NCBI GenBank assembly: GCA_910587505.1 | Contig: CAJULD010000025.1 | Coordinates: 1-41,783, forward strand | DNA from: an uncultured Oscillospiraceae bacterium | GTDB taxonomy: Bacteria > Bacillota > Clostridia > Oscillospirales > Oscillospiraceae | DNA length: 41,783 nucleotides | Direction of reading: 5' to 3' | Shown: positions 22,789 to 30,521 of the stretch, in pieces | How the letters are laid out: every line of letters begins with the position of its first letter | Position numbering within the stretch: the first letter of the stretch is position 1 | Translations under genes and position numbers: made by a program | The notes under the pieces: generated by a model | The model's input: only the letters and a program-made list of their open reading frames with translations | Database searches by the model: none | Told to the model about the DNA's origin: nothing

Positions 22789-25733
22789 TACTTTTCGATG
22801 AACAGCACGGACCAGTATCCCTTTCCGTCGCTGCCCACCACATAGCCTACGCCGATGTGGGTGTATCTTGCCTTGTAGATATTGTTCTGCTGCTTCTCCG
22901 TCTTTTCCCAAACCTTCTGGAGCGCATCCGGGTCCGCGCAATCCCAGGATATGTTCTCGCCATACCACTTCACGTCCGTGATCCCCGCCTCCTGTACGGC
23001 GGTGGTATAGTTGCGCCCATCGGGCCGCGTGAGGCTGTTGTTGACCGTCAGCTCCCCCGCCCGGATCTGGGCGGCCTGGGTCAGCGCGTCCATGGTCTGC
23101 AGCGTGGACAGGCCTCTGGCAGCCCGGATGCTGTTGATCCTGTCAATGATCTCCTTCCGGTACTGCTCCAGCGTACTGTCCGTGGAGGAAGGCGTGGAGG
23201 GCCTGGAAGAGGTGGAGGGATTGGAGGACGCTGCCGGTGCGGTGGGGTTGGAGGGCGCGGTGGACCCGGTGATGGCGGAGCTGGGCGGGGTGGGAAGTTT
23301 TACGCCGTCCATGATCTTCCGGAAGGTGGTGACGATCTCCTTCTCGCCGTCCGGCACTGTGCTGCCGGGCAGGCCGCCCACGTCGCCCACGGCCCAGAGG
23401 CTGCCGTCGGACTTCTGGACCATCAGCCTCGAGAGGCCGCCGTAGACGGCGACTACGTCGTCAACGTCCACCTTTTTGGGCTTGCTCTGGTAGTGCTCGG
23501 TCCACTCCATGTAATCGGCCCAGACTTCGCCGCCGGAGGAGTACTCCTTCTTGCTGTCCAGGGGCCAGTAGCCCAGGCCGCGGCCCTCATTCCAGGAGTT
23601 TACGGTGCCCCAGCTGTAGAGCTCGCCGTTGCCGGTCAGGACATACCGCTGGGAGCAGTTGCTGCTGGCCCACGCGCCCACCACGTTGTCCATAAGCTTT
23701 GTCGGCGTGTAGGAGGGATTCCCGCTGCCGTCGCCTACGGTGCTCTCAGGGCCCCAGGACCAGAGGGAGTTGTCGGATTTGATGGCCATACCGGGGACGA
23801 CATAGATCACGTTGTCCATGACCTTGCCCAACTGGTTGCCCCGCTGGCCCCGGTCGCGGCCCAGGGCGTGATTGGGAAAGCGCTCGGAGGAATCTCCCCA
23901 GGACCAGAGGGTCCCGTCATTTTTCAGAATGTAGTAGAAGCGCTGGTGGCCGCTGGAGCCTTCCACGGCCATTTTCACGTTGTCGGCAATCTTGACCATT
24001 TCCTTCCAGGTGGTGCCGCTTTGGCCCGGAGGGGAGATGCTCCAGGCGGTGCCGTCTTCCTTAATCAGGATGGAGCCGTTGGAGGAGAAACATCTGACGT
24101 TGTCTCCAATCTTGAAGAGATCGTCAAAATAGAGGGGCAGGTCAAACATCCAGACCGTCTTGTCCTCCTTCATCAGGAGGGTGGAGTTGCCGGCCTGATA
24201 GCCCTTGCCCACGGTCTGAAGGCCGTAGCTGTCGGTAACGCTCTTCCCCTCCACTGTGTCATAGCGGTACCAGCTCTTCAGCGTGCCGTCGGCCATGACG
24301 GCGCAGAAGCTGTCGAAATACGGGGTGGGGTCGCTGACAAGCTTCCTGCCCTCCGGCCTGGCGGGATCTGTGGGCTTGACCGGGTCTGTAGGCTTGACCG
24401 GGTCTGTGGGCCTGGTGGAGCCGGTCAGCACTTTCACGCCGGAATCATCCAGCCCGTAGAAGACCGGGGCGGAATTGCTGGTCACGTACCAGACCAGCTT
24501 GCCGTTGTAGGGGATGGGCTGGCAGTCGGAGAGGGGGGCCCTGGCGGTCTGTACCTTACCCACCGTGCCGCCGTCGGAGTAGCCGGCGTAATAGAGGGTA
24601 TCGTTGATCTTCCCGCCGTCCTTGCCGTTCCAGAGGATGTAGCCGCCGTCCAGACCGTTGGAGGCCAGAACGGGAGCGGTGGTTCCGGAGGTGGAGGAGA
24701 CCTTCTTCACCGTGCTTTTCAGGCCGCTTTTGGCGGTGTAGCCCAGGTACACGTCCCGGGGGCCGGTCCCGGCCTTGCCGTCGTAGTTATAGGCGGAGAC
24801 ATAGCCGCTTCTGGTCTCCGCGAAGCCGCCCAGGGATGCGCCGGTATTGTTGCTGCCGCTGGAGCCGGCAAATTTCTGCACATTGCTGAAGGAGCACCAT
24901 TTCTGGTTCCGCTGGTTGGTGAATTTGGACTCGCCGGCCTTGTAGAGTTTGTCGTAGCGGATGAGCATCGCGCCCCGGGCGGCCACGTTCCGGGTGCTGT
25001 AGTTGGCTCCCATGGTCAGGCTGTCGGCGTCGGACTGGTCCAGGGTAACGATGTGCTGATCCTGGTCGATGAGGATGAACTGATTGAAGCTGTGGCTGAT
25101 ATATCCCCAGTCTACGCACCAGACGTCATAGAAGGAGTCGGCCAGGGTCATGTCGCTTTCCCTGATCTGAAGGGTCAGATTGGCCTGGTGCTGGAGGCCG
25201 TCCTTGCTGGTGTACATCTTATGGCAGGTGTGGACGTACAGGTACCCGCCGTACTCGGCGCAACGCAGGCTGCCTGCGTCGAAGGGAGCGACGGTGTTGG
25301 CTCCCTTCACGCTGGTCTGGCCCTGCCGCTGCCAGTCCCTGGAGTATCTGACTACCCGGATGACCTCGGTGCTGTTGCTCTGACTGGGGTTGTTCTGCCC
25401 GAAGATCAGATAGTTGGCGTCCTCCCCGGCGTAGAAGCCGCCCCAGAGGGACAGCTCCATGGGCACCGTGTGGCTGACGGTCATCTGGAAGGCGCTGTCA
25501 TAGTCCTCCACGATGATGGACTTGCCGTCATACTCCACCCGGGTCAGGCCGCCGGAGGCGTTGGCGTACAGATAGGACTTCACGGTGGAGGCGGCATAGG
25601 AGGTGTAGTCCTGCCTGTTGATGTTGCTGGTTTTCGCGGGCGCTCCCGCCGCCTGTGCGGCGGGGAGCAGACTCAGCACCAGCGCGAAAGCGCACAGTGC
25701 TGAGAAAAGACGGTGAAACACTCTGTTTTTCAT
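22788..25733 (-). CDS. Secreted protein with RCC1-like repeats and C-terminal CAP domain
   Basis: A 981-residue exported protein: signal peptide (1-29, ending AQAAGA), an N-terminal beta-rich region (about 35-420), a Thr/Asp/Pro/Lys linker (three TDPVKP-like units), RCC1-like repeats (about 450-800; DGTLKSWY, EDGTAWSI, NDGTLWSWGD, SDNSLWSWGP, GNGELYSWGT, SDGSLWAVGD) that should form a propeller, a Ser/Thr/Pro linker, and a CAP domain (about 860-981; IDRINSIRAARGLSTLQ, YTHIGVGYVVG). No SLH motif or sortase signal, so it may be released or bind through the propeller. ATG 25733 follows GGAGATTTCC. Confidence 0.88.
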   Translation of the reverse strand: MKNRVFHRLFSALCAFALVLSLLPAAQAAGAPAKTSNINRQDYTSYAASTVKSYLYANASGGLTRVEYDGKSIIVEDYDSAFQMTVSHTVPMELSLWGGFYAGEDANYLIFGQNNPSQSNSTEVIRVVRYSRDWQRQGQTSVKGANTVAPFDAGSLRCAEYGGYLYVHTCHKMYTSKDGLQHQANLTLQIRESDMTLADSFYDVWCVDWGYISHSFNQFILIDQDQHIVTLDQSDADSLTMGANYSTRNVAARGAMLIRYDKLYKAGESKFTNQRNQKWCSFSNVQKFAGSSGSNNTGASLGGFAETRSGYVSAYNYDGKAGTGPRDVYLGYTAKSGLKSTVKKVSSTSGTTAPVLASNGLDGGYILWNGKDGGKINDTLYYAGYSDGGTVGKVQTARAPLSDCQPIPYNGKLVWYVTSNSAPVFYGLDDSGVKVLTGSTRPTDPVKPTDPVKPTDPARPEGRKLVSDPTPYFDSFCAVMADGTLKSWYRYDTVEGKSVTDSYGLQTVGKGYQAGNSTLLMKEDKTVWMFDLPLYFDDLFKIGDNVRCFSSNGSILIKEDGTAWSISPPGQSGTTWKEMVKIADNVKMAVEGSSGHQRFYYILKNDGTLWSWGDSSERFPNHALGRDRGQRGNQLGKVMDNVIYVVPGMAIKSDNSLWSWGPESTVGDGSGNPSYTPTKLMDNVVGAWASSNCSQRYVLTGNGELYSWGTVNSWNEGRGLGYWPLDSKKEYSSGGEVWADYMEWTEHYQSKPKKVDVDDVVAVYGGLSRLMVQKSDGSLWAVGDVGGLPGSTVPDGEKEIVTTFRKIMDGVKLPTPPSSAITGSTAPSNPTAPAASSNPSTSSRPSTPSSTDSTLEQYRKEIIDRINSIRAARGLSTLQTMDALTQAAQIRAGELTVNNSLTRPDGRNYTTAVQEAGITDVKWYGENISWDCADPDALQKVWEKTEKQQNNIYKARYTHIGVGYVVGSDGKGYWSVLFIEK

Positions 25734-26128
25734 GGAAATCTCCTTTCTATATTTATGCACTCATCGTGCACATTTACGTGGTCCGGAGTGATGCTGCACA
25801 CCGGCTTCAGCAGCGTGGCAGCCGGTACAGGAGAGCCGGTGGCAATGGAGGTTTTTGGCGATTCTGGCTGCCGCGGGTTCAACCGCTGCCACAGGGCCAA
25901 CGGTCGGCACGGCGGCCGGCAGGGGAGTGGTCAGCGGCTCTCCGGTGAAGAGCCCTTCCGGTCCGGCGTGTCCGCTTTTGATTCTCGCTGCACACTTTTC
26001 TCATTTCTCCTTTCCTTTTCAGGTACCCCCGCTCCCGCCTGGCAGGAACTTTCCGGAAGCTTCTGATATATAGTGCCGGGAACGGGGCGGCCGGTTTCAT
26101 ATTTCTGGAAAATTTTTAAAAAATTTTT
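25734..26128. other. 395-bp gap with promoter-like segment
   Basis: It separates the C-terminal end of the second sigma fusion from the RCC1-CAP gene. The half next to the sigma gene holds an A/T-rich tract and the promoter-like segment at 26073-26097. On the minus strand GGAAAGGAG followed at once by ATG opens a 41-codon frame (26011 down to 25889) rich in Arg, with no resemblance to known proteins. I treat it as unproven. Confidence 0.45.
26073..26128 (-). promoter_or_regulatory. Candidate ECF promoter, copy 1 (upstream of RCC1-CAP gene)
   Basis: Minus strand: an A/T-rich tract, then AAACCGGCCGCCCC, with exactly 17 bp between AAACC and CAC (+ coordinates 26093-26097 and 26073-26075), then TATATA. 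The same 14-mer, the same spacing and the same A/T tract precede the second sigma gene. The layout suits a -35/-10 pair for an ECF sigma factor. Confidence 0.55.
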
Positions 26129-28267
26129 TTACTCTCCAAGAAGGGCCAGAATTTCTGCGCCGGTCATGGTCCCGGTCAGGGGCTCCGCCTCGCCGGTCCC
26201 CTCCCGATCCGTCTCCTCCAGGGTATAGCCGCCGCCGATTTCATAGCGAATCACAGTTTTCGTCCACCCCTCCGCCGTTGTCTCGGCGGTATCCAGCAGG
26301 ATAAGATTCTCACCGGGGTAGTAGTGCTCTCCCCGGCCCCGGACCCCGGCGGTCAACCCCTCTCTGACGGTATACAGCTCCATTTCCGGCGAGAGGGTGT
26401 AGAGATGCACCCGCTGATATCCGCCCTCCGGCGCCGGACAGCTGGCCATCAACTCCGGCCGCCCGTCTCCGTCGATATCCGGCAGGGCGAAGCGATAGCT
26501 GAACTCTCCTGCATCAAGAAGCTCCCGGACCTTCTGCGCGTAGGCCGCCGCGTAAGGCGCATCCTCCCCGGTTTCCGTTATGGAGGGGATTCCGGCGGCG
26601 GCATACTTCTCCAGCGCATCCGCGGCCGCGGCAGCTTCTCCCATGCCGAAGAAGACGCCGCCCACGCCGCCGTCCCAGGTCTGCCCGCACAGGCGGGGCT
26701 GCGTTTCCCACCGGTCGCTCCAGGCCATGAATTCCTCTCCGGATACCTCTGCGCCCTCGATCCGGTAACGGTAGTCGTCCAGATTGAAGATATCCGGCAG
26801 GTCAAACCCGGCGAAGGTCTGGGGCGTCACGGGAATGGGCCCGCCGTTCAGGGGATACACCCTGCTGTCCCGGCTGCTGCCGTCCGAGGCCGCGAAGAGG
26901 ACGGACAGCGTGCCGTCGCGCAGGATCAGCGACCAGCCCATGAAAGAATCCAGATCCTCCGGCCGCCATGCCGACGCCCGTCCGTCGCGATACTCCCAGA
27001 CGCCATAGGCGCCGGTACTCTCCCAGAGGACAGAACCGTCTTCCCTTATGCCGGGTCCCAGGCCGGGTTCTCTGCCGCCGCCGAACAGCAGGGCGGGTAC
27101 TCCGTCGCCGGTGTCAAACAGGGCGGCGCACGTGTTGACGGTAGCCGCGGCCTGCTGGCGGAGGACGGCGCTCTCCTGCCGGATGACTTGGGCGAAGGCC
27201 GATGCCTGCTCCGGCGTCATGCGGCATCCGGTTTTATCGCCGTAGTAGGTCACCGTGTCCAGCAGGGCCAGCAGCTCCGGCGACGGCCCCTCGTCCTCCG
27301 GCGGCTCCGGAAGCGCCGGAGACTCCGGTTCCCCGGCCTCCCCGTCCTCGCTTTCCTCCGGTGGCAGCGGCTGCTCTGTCTGCACCGGCGGCTCCTCCGG
27401 CGGTTCGTCGGAGCCGGTCAGCTGAATGGCCGCGGTGATAACCCCTGCCGCCGCCACGGCGGCCAGCACACCGGCGATAATTCTGGTCCCCAGCGCCGCT
27501 CCGGTTCTGGCGGCCGCTCCACCGGCATGAGCGGCGACGGCTCCGGCGGCAGTGGTCCCCGCGGCGGGGGACGCGCCCGAGAGAACGGCGGAGGTAAGGC
27601 TGGCGCTCCGGGCCGCGCTCAGGCCGCTGTGGAGCGCATCCTGGCGGAGGAGAAGCAGCAGCAGCGGCAGCGGCGCGGCGCCGTACAGTCTGACGCCCTG
27701 CTTCTCCAGACCCTCCACGCCCGCCTTAATGGATTTGCGGGCGTAGTTCAACCGGCTTTTCACGGTTCCCTCGCTGGTCTCCATAGCCTGAGCGATTTCC
27801 CGGACGCTCATCTCGTCGTAGTAATAAAACAGTACGCACAGGCGCTGGTCCGGCGGCAGCGCGTCAACGAGCTCCAGCACCAGCCGCCGGGTCTCTTTGT
27901 TTTCCAGCGCCGCCTCCGGGACGGCCTGCTGGTCCAGATCCTCCAGACTGTCCAGCATGCTCTCGCCGTCCTCGTTCTCCGGGAGCTGCCACTCCCGGAC
28001 GTTCCGGGACAGAAGATGCCGGCAGCGATTGGCGGTGATGCCGTTGACCCAGCCGTAAAAGGCGGCGGGCTCCCGCAGCCTGTCCAGGCTGGTAAGAACT
28101 GTAATCAATACATCCTGCGCGGCGTCCTGGGCGTCGCTCTCATTTTTCAGCATTTTTTTGCAGTGGTAATAGACTCTGTCCTGGACCTCCCGTATCAGGA
28201 GCTCCTGAGCCTGCGCCTCACCCGTCCGGGCTCTCTGAATCAGTGCGGTCAGCTCTGACTGCGTCAT
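26129..28267 (-). CDS. Membrane-tethered ECF sigma factor with C-terminal extracytoplasmic domain
   Basis: A 712-residue protein built like the 857-residue one at 15680-18253. Sigma region 2 is at 10-85 (DAQDAAQDVLITVL) and region 4 at 128-185 (ALPPDQRLCVLFYYYDEMS, GTVKSRLNYAR). A hydrophobic patch LYGAAPLPLLLLLL follows (194-207), then one transmembrane helix (about 262-284), an acidic Pro-rich stalk, and a C-terminal half of about 400 residues with an FG-GAP-like ALPDIDGDGRPEL motif near 600. The two fusions share sigma, patch and helix but not the outer domain. ATG 28267 follows AAGGAG at 8 bases. The gene may be autoregulated through the promoter-like segment at 28423-28447. Confidence 0.88.
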   Translation of the reverse strand: MTQSELTALIQRARTGEAQAQELLIREVQDRVYYHCKKMLKNESDAQDAAQDVLITVLTSLDRLREPAAFYGWVNGITANRCRHLLSRNVREWQLPENEDGESMLDSLEDLDQQAVPEAALENKETRRLVLELVDALPPDQRLCVLFYYYDEMSVREIAQAMETSEGTVKSRLNYARKSIKAGVEGLEKQGVRLYGAAPLPLLLLLLRQDALHSGLSAARSASLTSAVLSGASPAAGTTAAGAVAAHAGGAAARTGAALGTRIIAGVLAAVAAAGVITAAIQLTGSDEPPEEPPVQTEQPLPPEESEDGEAGEPESPALPEPPEDEGPSPELLALLDTVTYYGDKTGCRMTPEQASAFAQVIRQESAVLRQQAAATVNTCAALFDTGDGVPALLFGGGREPGLGPGIREDGSVLWESTGAYGVWEYRDGRASAWRPEDLDSFMGWSLILRDGTLSVLFAASDGSSRDSRVYPLNGGPIPVTPQTFAGFDLPDIFNLDDYRYRIEGAEVSGEEFMAWSDRWETQPRLCGQTWDGGVGGVFFGMGEAAAAADALEKYAAAGIPSITETGEDAPYAAAYAQKVRELLDAGEFSYRFALPDIDGDGRPELMASCPAPEGGYQRVHLYTLSPEMELYTVREGLTAGVRGRGEHYYPGENLILLDTAETTAEGWTKTVIRYEIGGGYTLEETDREGTGEAEPLTGTMTGAEILALLGE

Positions 28268-28481
28268 TGGCGTTCTCCTTTTCCCAAAGTATTTTGGTAA
28301 ACTGCGGTGTTTGCACTGTCATTGCGTCATAGCAGAGGCTCAGCCGGATTAACTCATAAAACGTAATATACGTCATGCCATGAGCTCCCTCCTCCTTTCC
28401 TTTCTTTGCCTCTGTATATTAAGTGTCAAAACAGGGGCGGCCGGTTTTATGATTTTAAAAAATCAAAAAATTTTCCCCCGG
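28268..28481. other. Leader region of the second sigma gene
   Basis: It contains the candidate promoter (28423-28447), a good ribosome binding site (GGAGGAGGGAG) followed by a two-codon frame ATG GCA TGA at 28373-28381 (minus strand), and a dyad ACGT-ATATT-ACGT-like stretch near 28358-28373. No other gene is visible. Confidence 0.45.
28423..28447 (-). promoter_or_regulatory. Candidate ECF promoter, copy 2 (upstream of second sigma gene)
   Basis: Minus strand AAACCGGCCGCCCC with 17 bp from AAACC to CAC, then TTAATATA, preceded by an A/T tract. It matches the segment at 26073-26097 in motif and spacing, consistent with autoregulation. Confidence 0.55.
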
Positions 28482-28523
28482 CAAAAAAGTCCTCCCGGGG
28501 AGCGTTCGCTCTCCGGGAGGACT
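28482..28523 (-). terminator. Intrinsic terminator after the DUF6774 gene
   Basis: Minus strand AGTCCTCCCGG...CCGGGAGGACT with an inner GAGCG/CGCTC-type stem, followed by TTTTTTG. It ends the glucosidase - DUF6774 transcript just before the second sigma gene's promoter. Confidence 0.8.
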
Positions 28524-28550
28524 CTGAATTTTCACGAAGTTCCTGCGTTG

Positions 28551-28576
28551 ATCCTTTTCCTTTCAGGAAAAAGGAT
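28551..28576. repeat. Short family-I palindrome at a stop codon
   Basis: Arms ATCCTTTTCC and GGAAAAAGGAT (one T missing on the left). It contains the stop codon of the DUF6774 gene, so the element supplies the last few codons of that protein. Confidence 0.6.
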
Positions 28577-28766
28577 GTATGCCTTCAGGACAGCCCCCGC
28601 CGGAAGCCCCCGCTGCCTGCAGCGCCGAGGCGGCCGCCAGCGTCGCAAGCGTGTCTCCCAGCTGGGTGAACACGGCGGCCAGCACCGCCAGCTGCTCTGC
28701 CGGCAGGCTGTCATAAAGGCCGTTGGCCGTCGCCGACACGAACAGCGTCAGTTCCCTCGGATCGAT
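28563..28766 (-). CDS. DUF6774-like small protein with non-standard start codon
   Basis: A 67-residue reading frame with strong third-position G/C bias: DPRELTLFVSATANG, then LPAEQLAVLAAVFTQLGDTL, the typical core of small Clostridial DUF6774 proteins. Function unknown; it should be helical and cytoplasmic. No ATG, GTG or TTG is found in frame near the start. A good ribosome binding site GGAGG lies 8 bases before an ATC codon at 28766, giving (I)DPRELT; an ATT at 28772 is the other option. Either a rare start codon is used or the start has mutated. It lies 59 bp after the glucosidase stop and before a terminator. Confidence 0.65.
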   Translation of the reverse strand: MDPRELTLFVSATANGLYDSLPAEQLAVLAAVFTQLGDTLATLAAASALQAAGASGGGCPEGIHPFS

Positions 28767-28825
28767 GGAAATCCCCTCCCTGCCGGACTTTCTCCAGTCT
28801 ATGCGGGCAGGGAGGCTCCGGTTCG

Positions 28826-30364
28826 TCAGAGCCGGTAGATTCCCGCCGAGGAAGCGGGGACCGCCACGGTTCCCGGATTGAACTTTGCGTCGCCGCCAAA
28901 GCGGTACACCGTCTCCGACGGCGCAAACGCGCCGGGGAAGGACGCTTCCGTACCCGAGGGATTGAGAATGACCAGCAGCTTCTCGCCGCCGCCCCAGCGG
29001 ATATAGGCCAGAGGACAGGCGTTTTTCTCCGCATGGACAAATTCAATGCCGCCGCCGCTCTGCAGCGCCTTGTGGGCCTGCCGGACGGAAATAAGCCGCC
29101 TGACCTCGTGGTACAGGGAGGCGGGGTCGGCCATCTGCGATTGCACGTTGGGCCGGTCCGGGGCTTCGTCCAGGCGGATGTACAGCCGGTCCGGAGGCGC
29201 GGCGCTGAAGCCGGCGTTAAGAGAGTCGTCCCACTGCATGGGCGTGCGGGCCCCGGTGCGGTGATAGCCGCCCTCCACCGAGGTCAGTCCTTCCACATAC
29301 CGCATCCCGATTTCATCTCCATAGTAAATGAAGGGCGCGCCGGGCATGGTCAGCAGGAAGGCGAAAACCAGCTTCAGCTCGTCTCCCTGAAGCAGGGGGG
29401 CCAGCCGGGGCGTGTCATGATTGCCGGAGGGGATGCAGATGAGCCCCTTGCCGCCGGTCTTCTCCATGTACATCCGGTAGCTCGCCACAAACCGGGAGAC
29501 GTCGCCCTTTCCCCTGCTGGAGAAAAAGGGCTCCTCGCAGCGGAACAGATCCCCATAGTGGGAGGGACCGCCCTGGAGCAGGAAATCCATGTGGAAGCCC
29601 CCGGCCAGGGATTTATCCGGCTCGCCCCACTCGGAGATCATGGCGGCCTCCGGGAACTCCTTCTCCAGGAAGGACATGACCTCCTGCCACAGGGCGATGG
29701 TCCCCCTGCTGTCGGGATCGTTCTTCACCAGGGACATGGCCATGTCCACCCGGAACCCGTCGCAGCCCATTTTCAGCCAGAAGCGCATCACGTCCTTCAT
29801 GGCCTCCAGGGTCGCCCTGGGTCCCGGCGCGTCCACCGGCTGCTGCCAGCTTTCCTCCACCTTGCAGTAGCCGTAATTCAGCGCCGGCTGATTGGAGAAG
29901 AAGTTCACCGCGCAGGCGCCGTCCCGGTCGGAGATGGCCCGCAGGCAGTCCATGCCGCCGGGCCGCTTCCAGATGGAGTCCGTCCACACATATCGGTCTG
30001 TGTACTCGTTTTTCTCCGCCTTCATGGATTCCCTGAACCAGGGGTGCTCCACCGAGGTATGTCCCGGCACCAGATCCAGCAGGACATGGATTCCCCGGCG
30101 GTGGGCCTCCTCAAAGATGCGCTTGAGATCCTCGTTGGTTCCGTACCGGGGCGCGGCCATGTAGTAATCGGCCACGTCGTAGCCTGCGTCCCCGAAGGGC
30201 GAGACAAAGCAGGGATTGAGCCAGATGGCGTTGCACCCCAGATCCCGGATGTAGTCCAGCTTCTCCAGAATCCCCTGAAAGTCTCCGATGCCGTCCCCAT
30301 TGGAGTCGCGGAAGGTCTGTGGGTAAATTTCGTAGAAAATCGCGTTGTCCAACCACTTAGGCAT
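28826..30364 (-). CDS. GH13 alpha-glucosidase/amylase-family enzyme
   Basis: A 512-residue cytoplasmic glycoside hydrolase of family 13, acting on alpha-glucosidic bonds of short oligosaccharides. Conserved regions in order: region I DLVPGHTS (97-104, with Gly where Asn is usual), region II GFRVDMA with nucleophile Asp207, region III ISEWGEP with acid/base Glu245, and region IV SGNHDTP with His316 and Asp317. The N-terminal FYEIYPQTFRDSNGDGIGDF is typical of the oligo-1,6-glucosidase / alpha-glucosidase / trehalose synthase group. ATG 30364 follows GGGAGG. No sugar transporter is nearby, so the substrate is not indicated. Confidence 0.92.
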   Translation of the reverse strand: MPKWLDNAIFYEIYPQTFRDSNGDGIGDFQGILEKLDYIRDLGCNAIWLNPCFVSPFGDAGYDVADYYMAAPRYGTNEDLKRIFEEAHRRGIHVLLDLVPGHTSVEHPWFRESMKAEKNEYTDRYVWTDSIWKRPGGMDCLRAISDRDGACAVNFFSNQPALNYGYCKVEESWQQPVDAPGPRATLEAMKDVMRFWLKMGCDGFRVDMAMSLVKNDPDSRGTIALWQEVMSFLEKEFPEAAMISEWGEPDKSLAGGFHMDFLLQGGPSHYGDLFRCEEPFFSSRGKGDVSRFVASYRMYMEKTGGKGLICIPSGNHDTPRLAPLLQGDELKLVFAFLLTMPGAPFIYYGDEIGMRYVEGLTSVEGGYHRTGARTPMQWDDSLNAGFSAAPPDRLYIRLDEAPDRPNVQSQMADPASLYHEVRRLISVRQAHKALQSGGGIEFVHAEKNACPLAYIRWGGGEKLLVILNPSGTEASFPGAFAPSETVYRFGGDAKFNPGTVAVPASSAGIYRL

Positions 30365-30406
30365 GATCGTTTTCCTCCCAATGACAGTTTCTTAAATTTC
30401 TTTCTG

Positions 30407-30490
30407 ATACTTTTTCCGTGCAGTGCCCACGCAGTGGGCGCCGGGCACTCCGAGCCGCCAGAGGCGGCAAGCGGTTTCAGGAAAAAGTAT
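30407..30490. repeat. Full-length family-I palindromic element
   Basis: Ends ATACTTTTTCC (30407-30417) and GGAAAAAGTAT (30480-30490). Inside are nested hairpins GCCCAC-GCA-GTGGGC and GCCGCC-AGA-GGCGGC. Its reverse complement aligns with 11873-11948 across most of the length; this copy has about 12 extra bases near one end. It lies between recG and the glucosidase gene. Confidence 0.8.
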
Positions 30491-30521
30491 GTGGACACAA
30501 ATGTATGGCAATCGTAAGGAC

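Noticed and set aside
22857..25703. Plus-strand open frame of about 950 codons opposite the RCC1-CAP gene
   Set aside because: Same reason: the minus strand has a signal peptide, RCC1-like repeats and a CAP domain, while the plus frame shows only Val/Gly/Ala-rich sequence without motifs.
25889..26011. 41-codon minus-strand frame after GGAAAGGAG
   Set aside because: The start codon is only two bases from the ribosome binding site, the product is Arg-rich without similarity, and the promoter-like segment explains the conservation with the other copy.
28373..28381. Two-codon frame ATG-GCA-TGA with a good ribosome binding site in the second sigma gene's leader
   Set aside because: Too short to call a gene. 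It may be a leader element, so it is mentioned in the region entry only.
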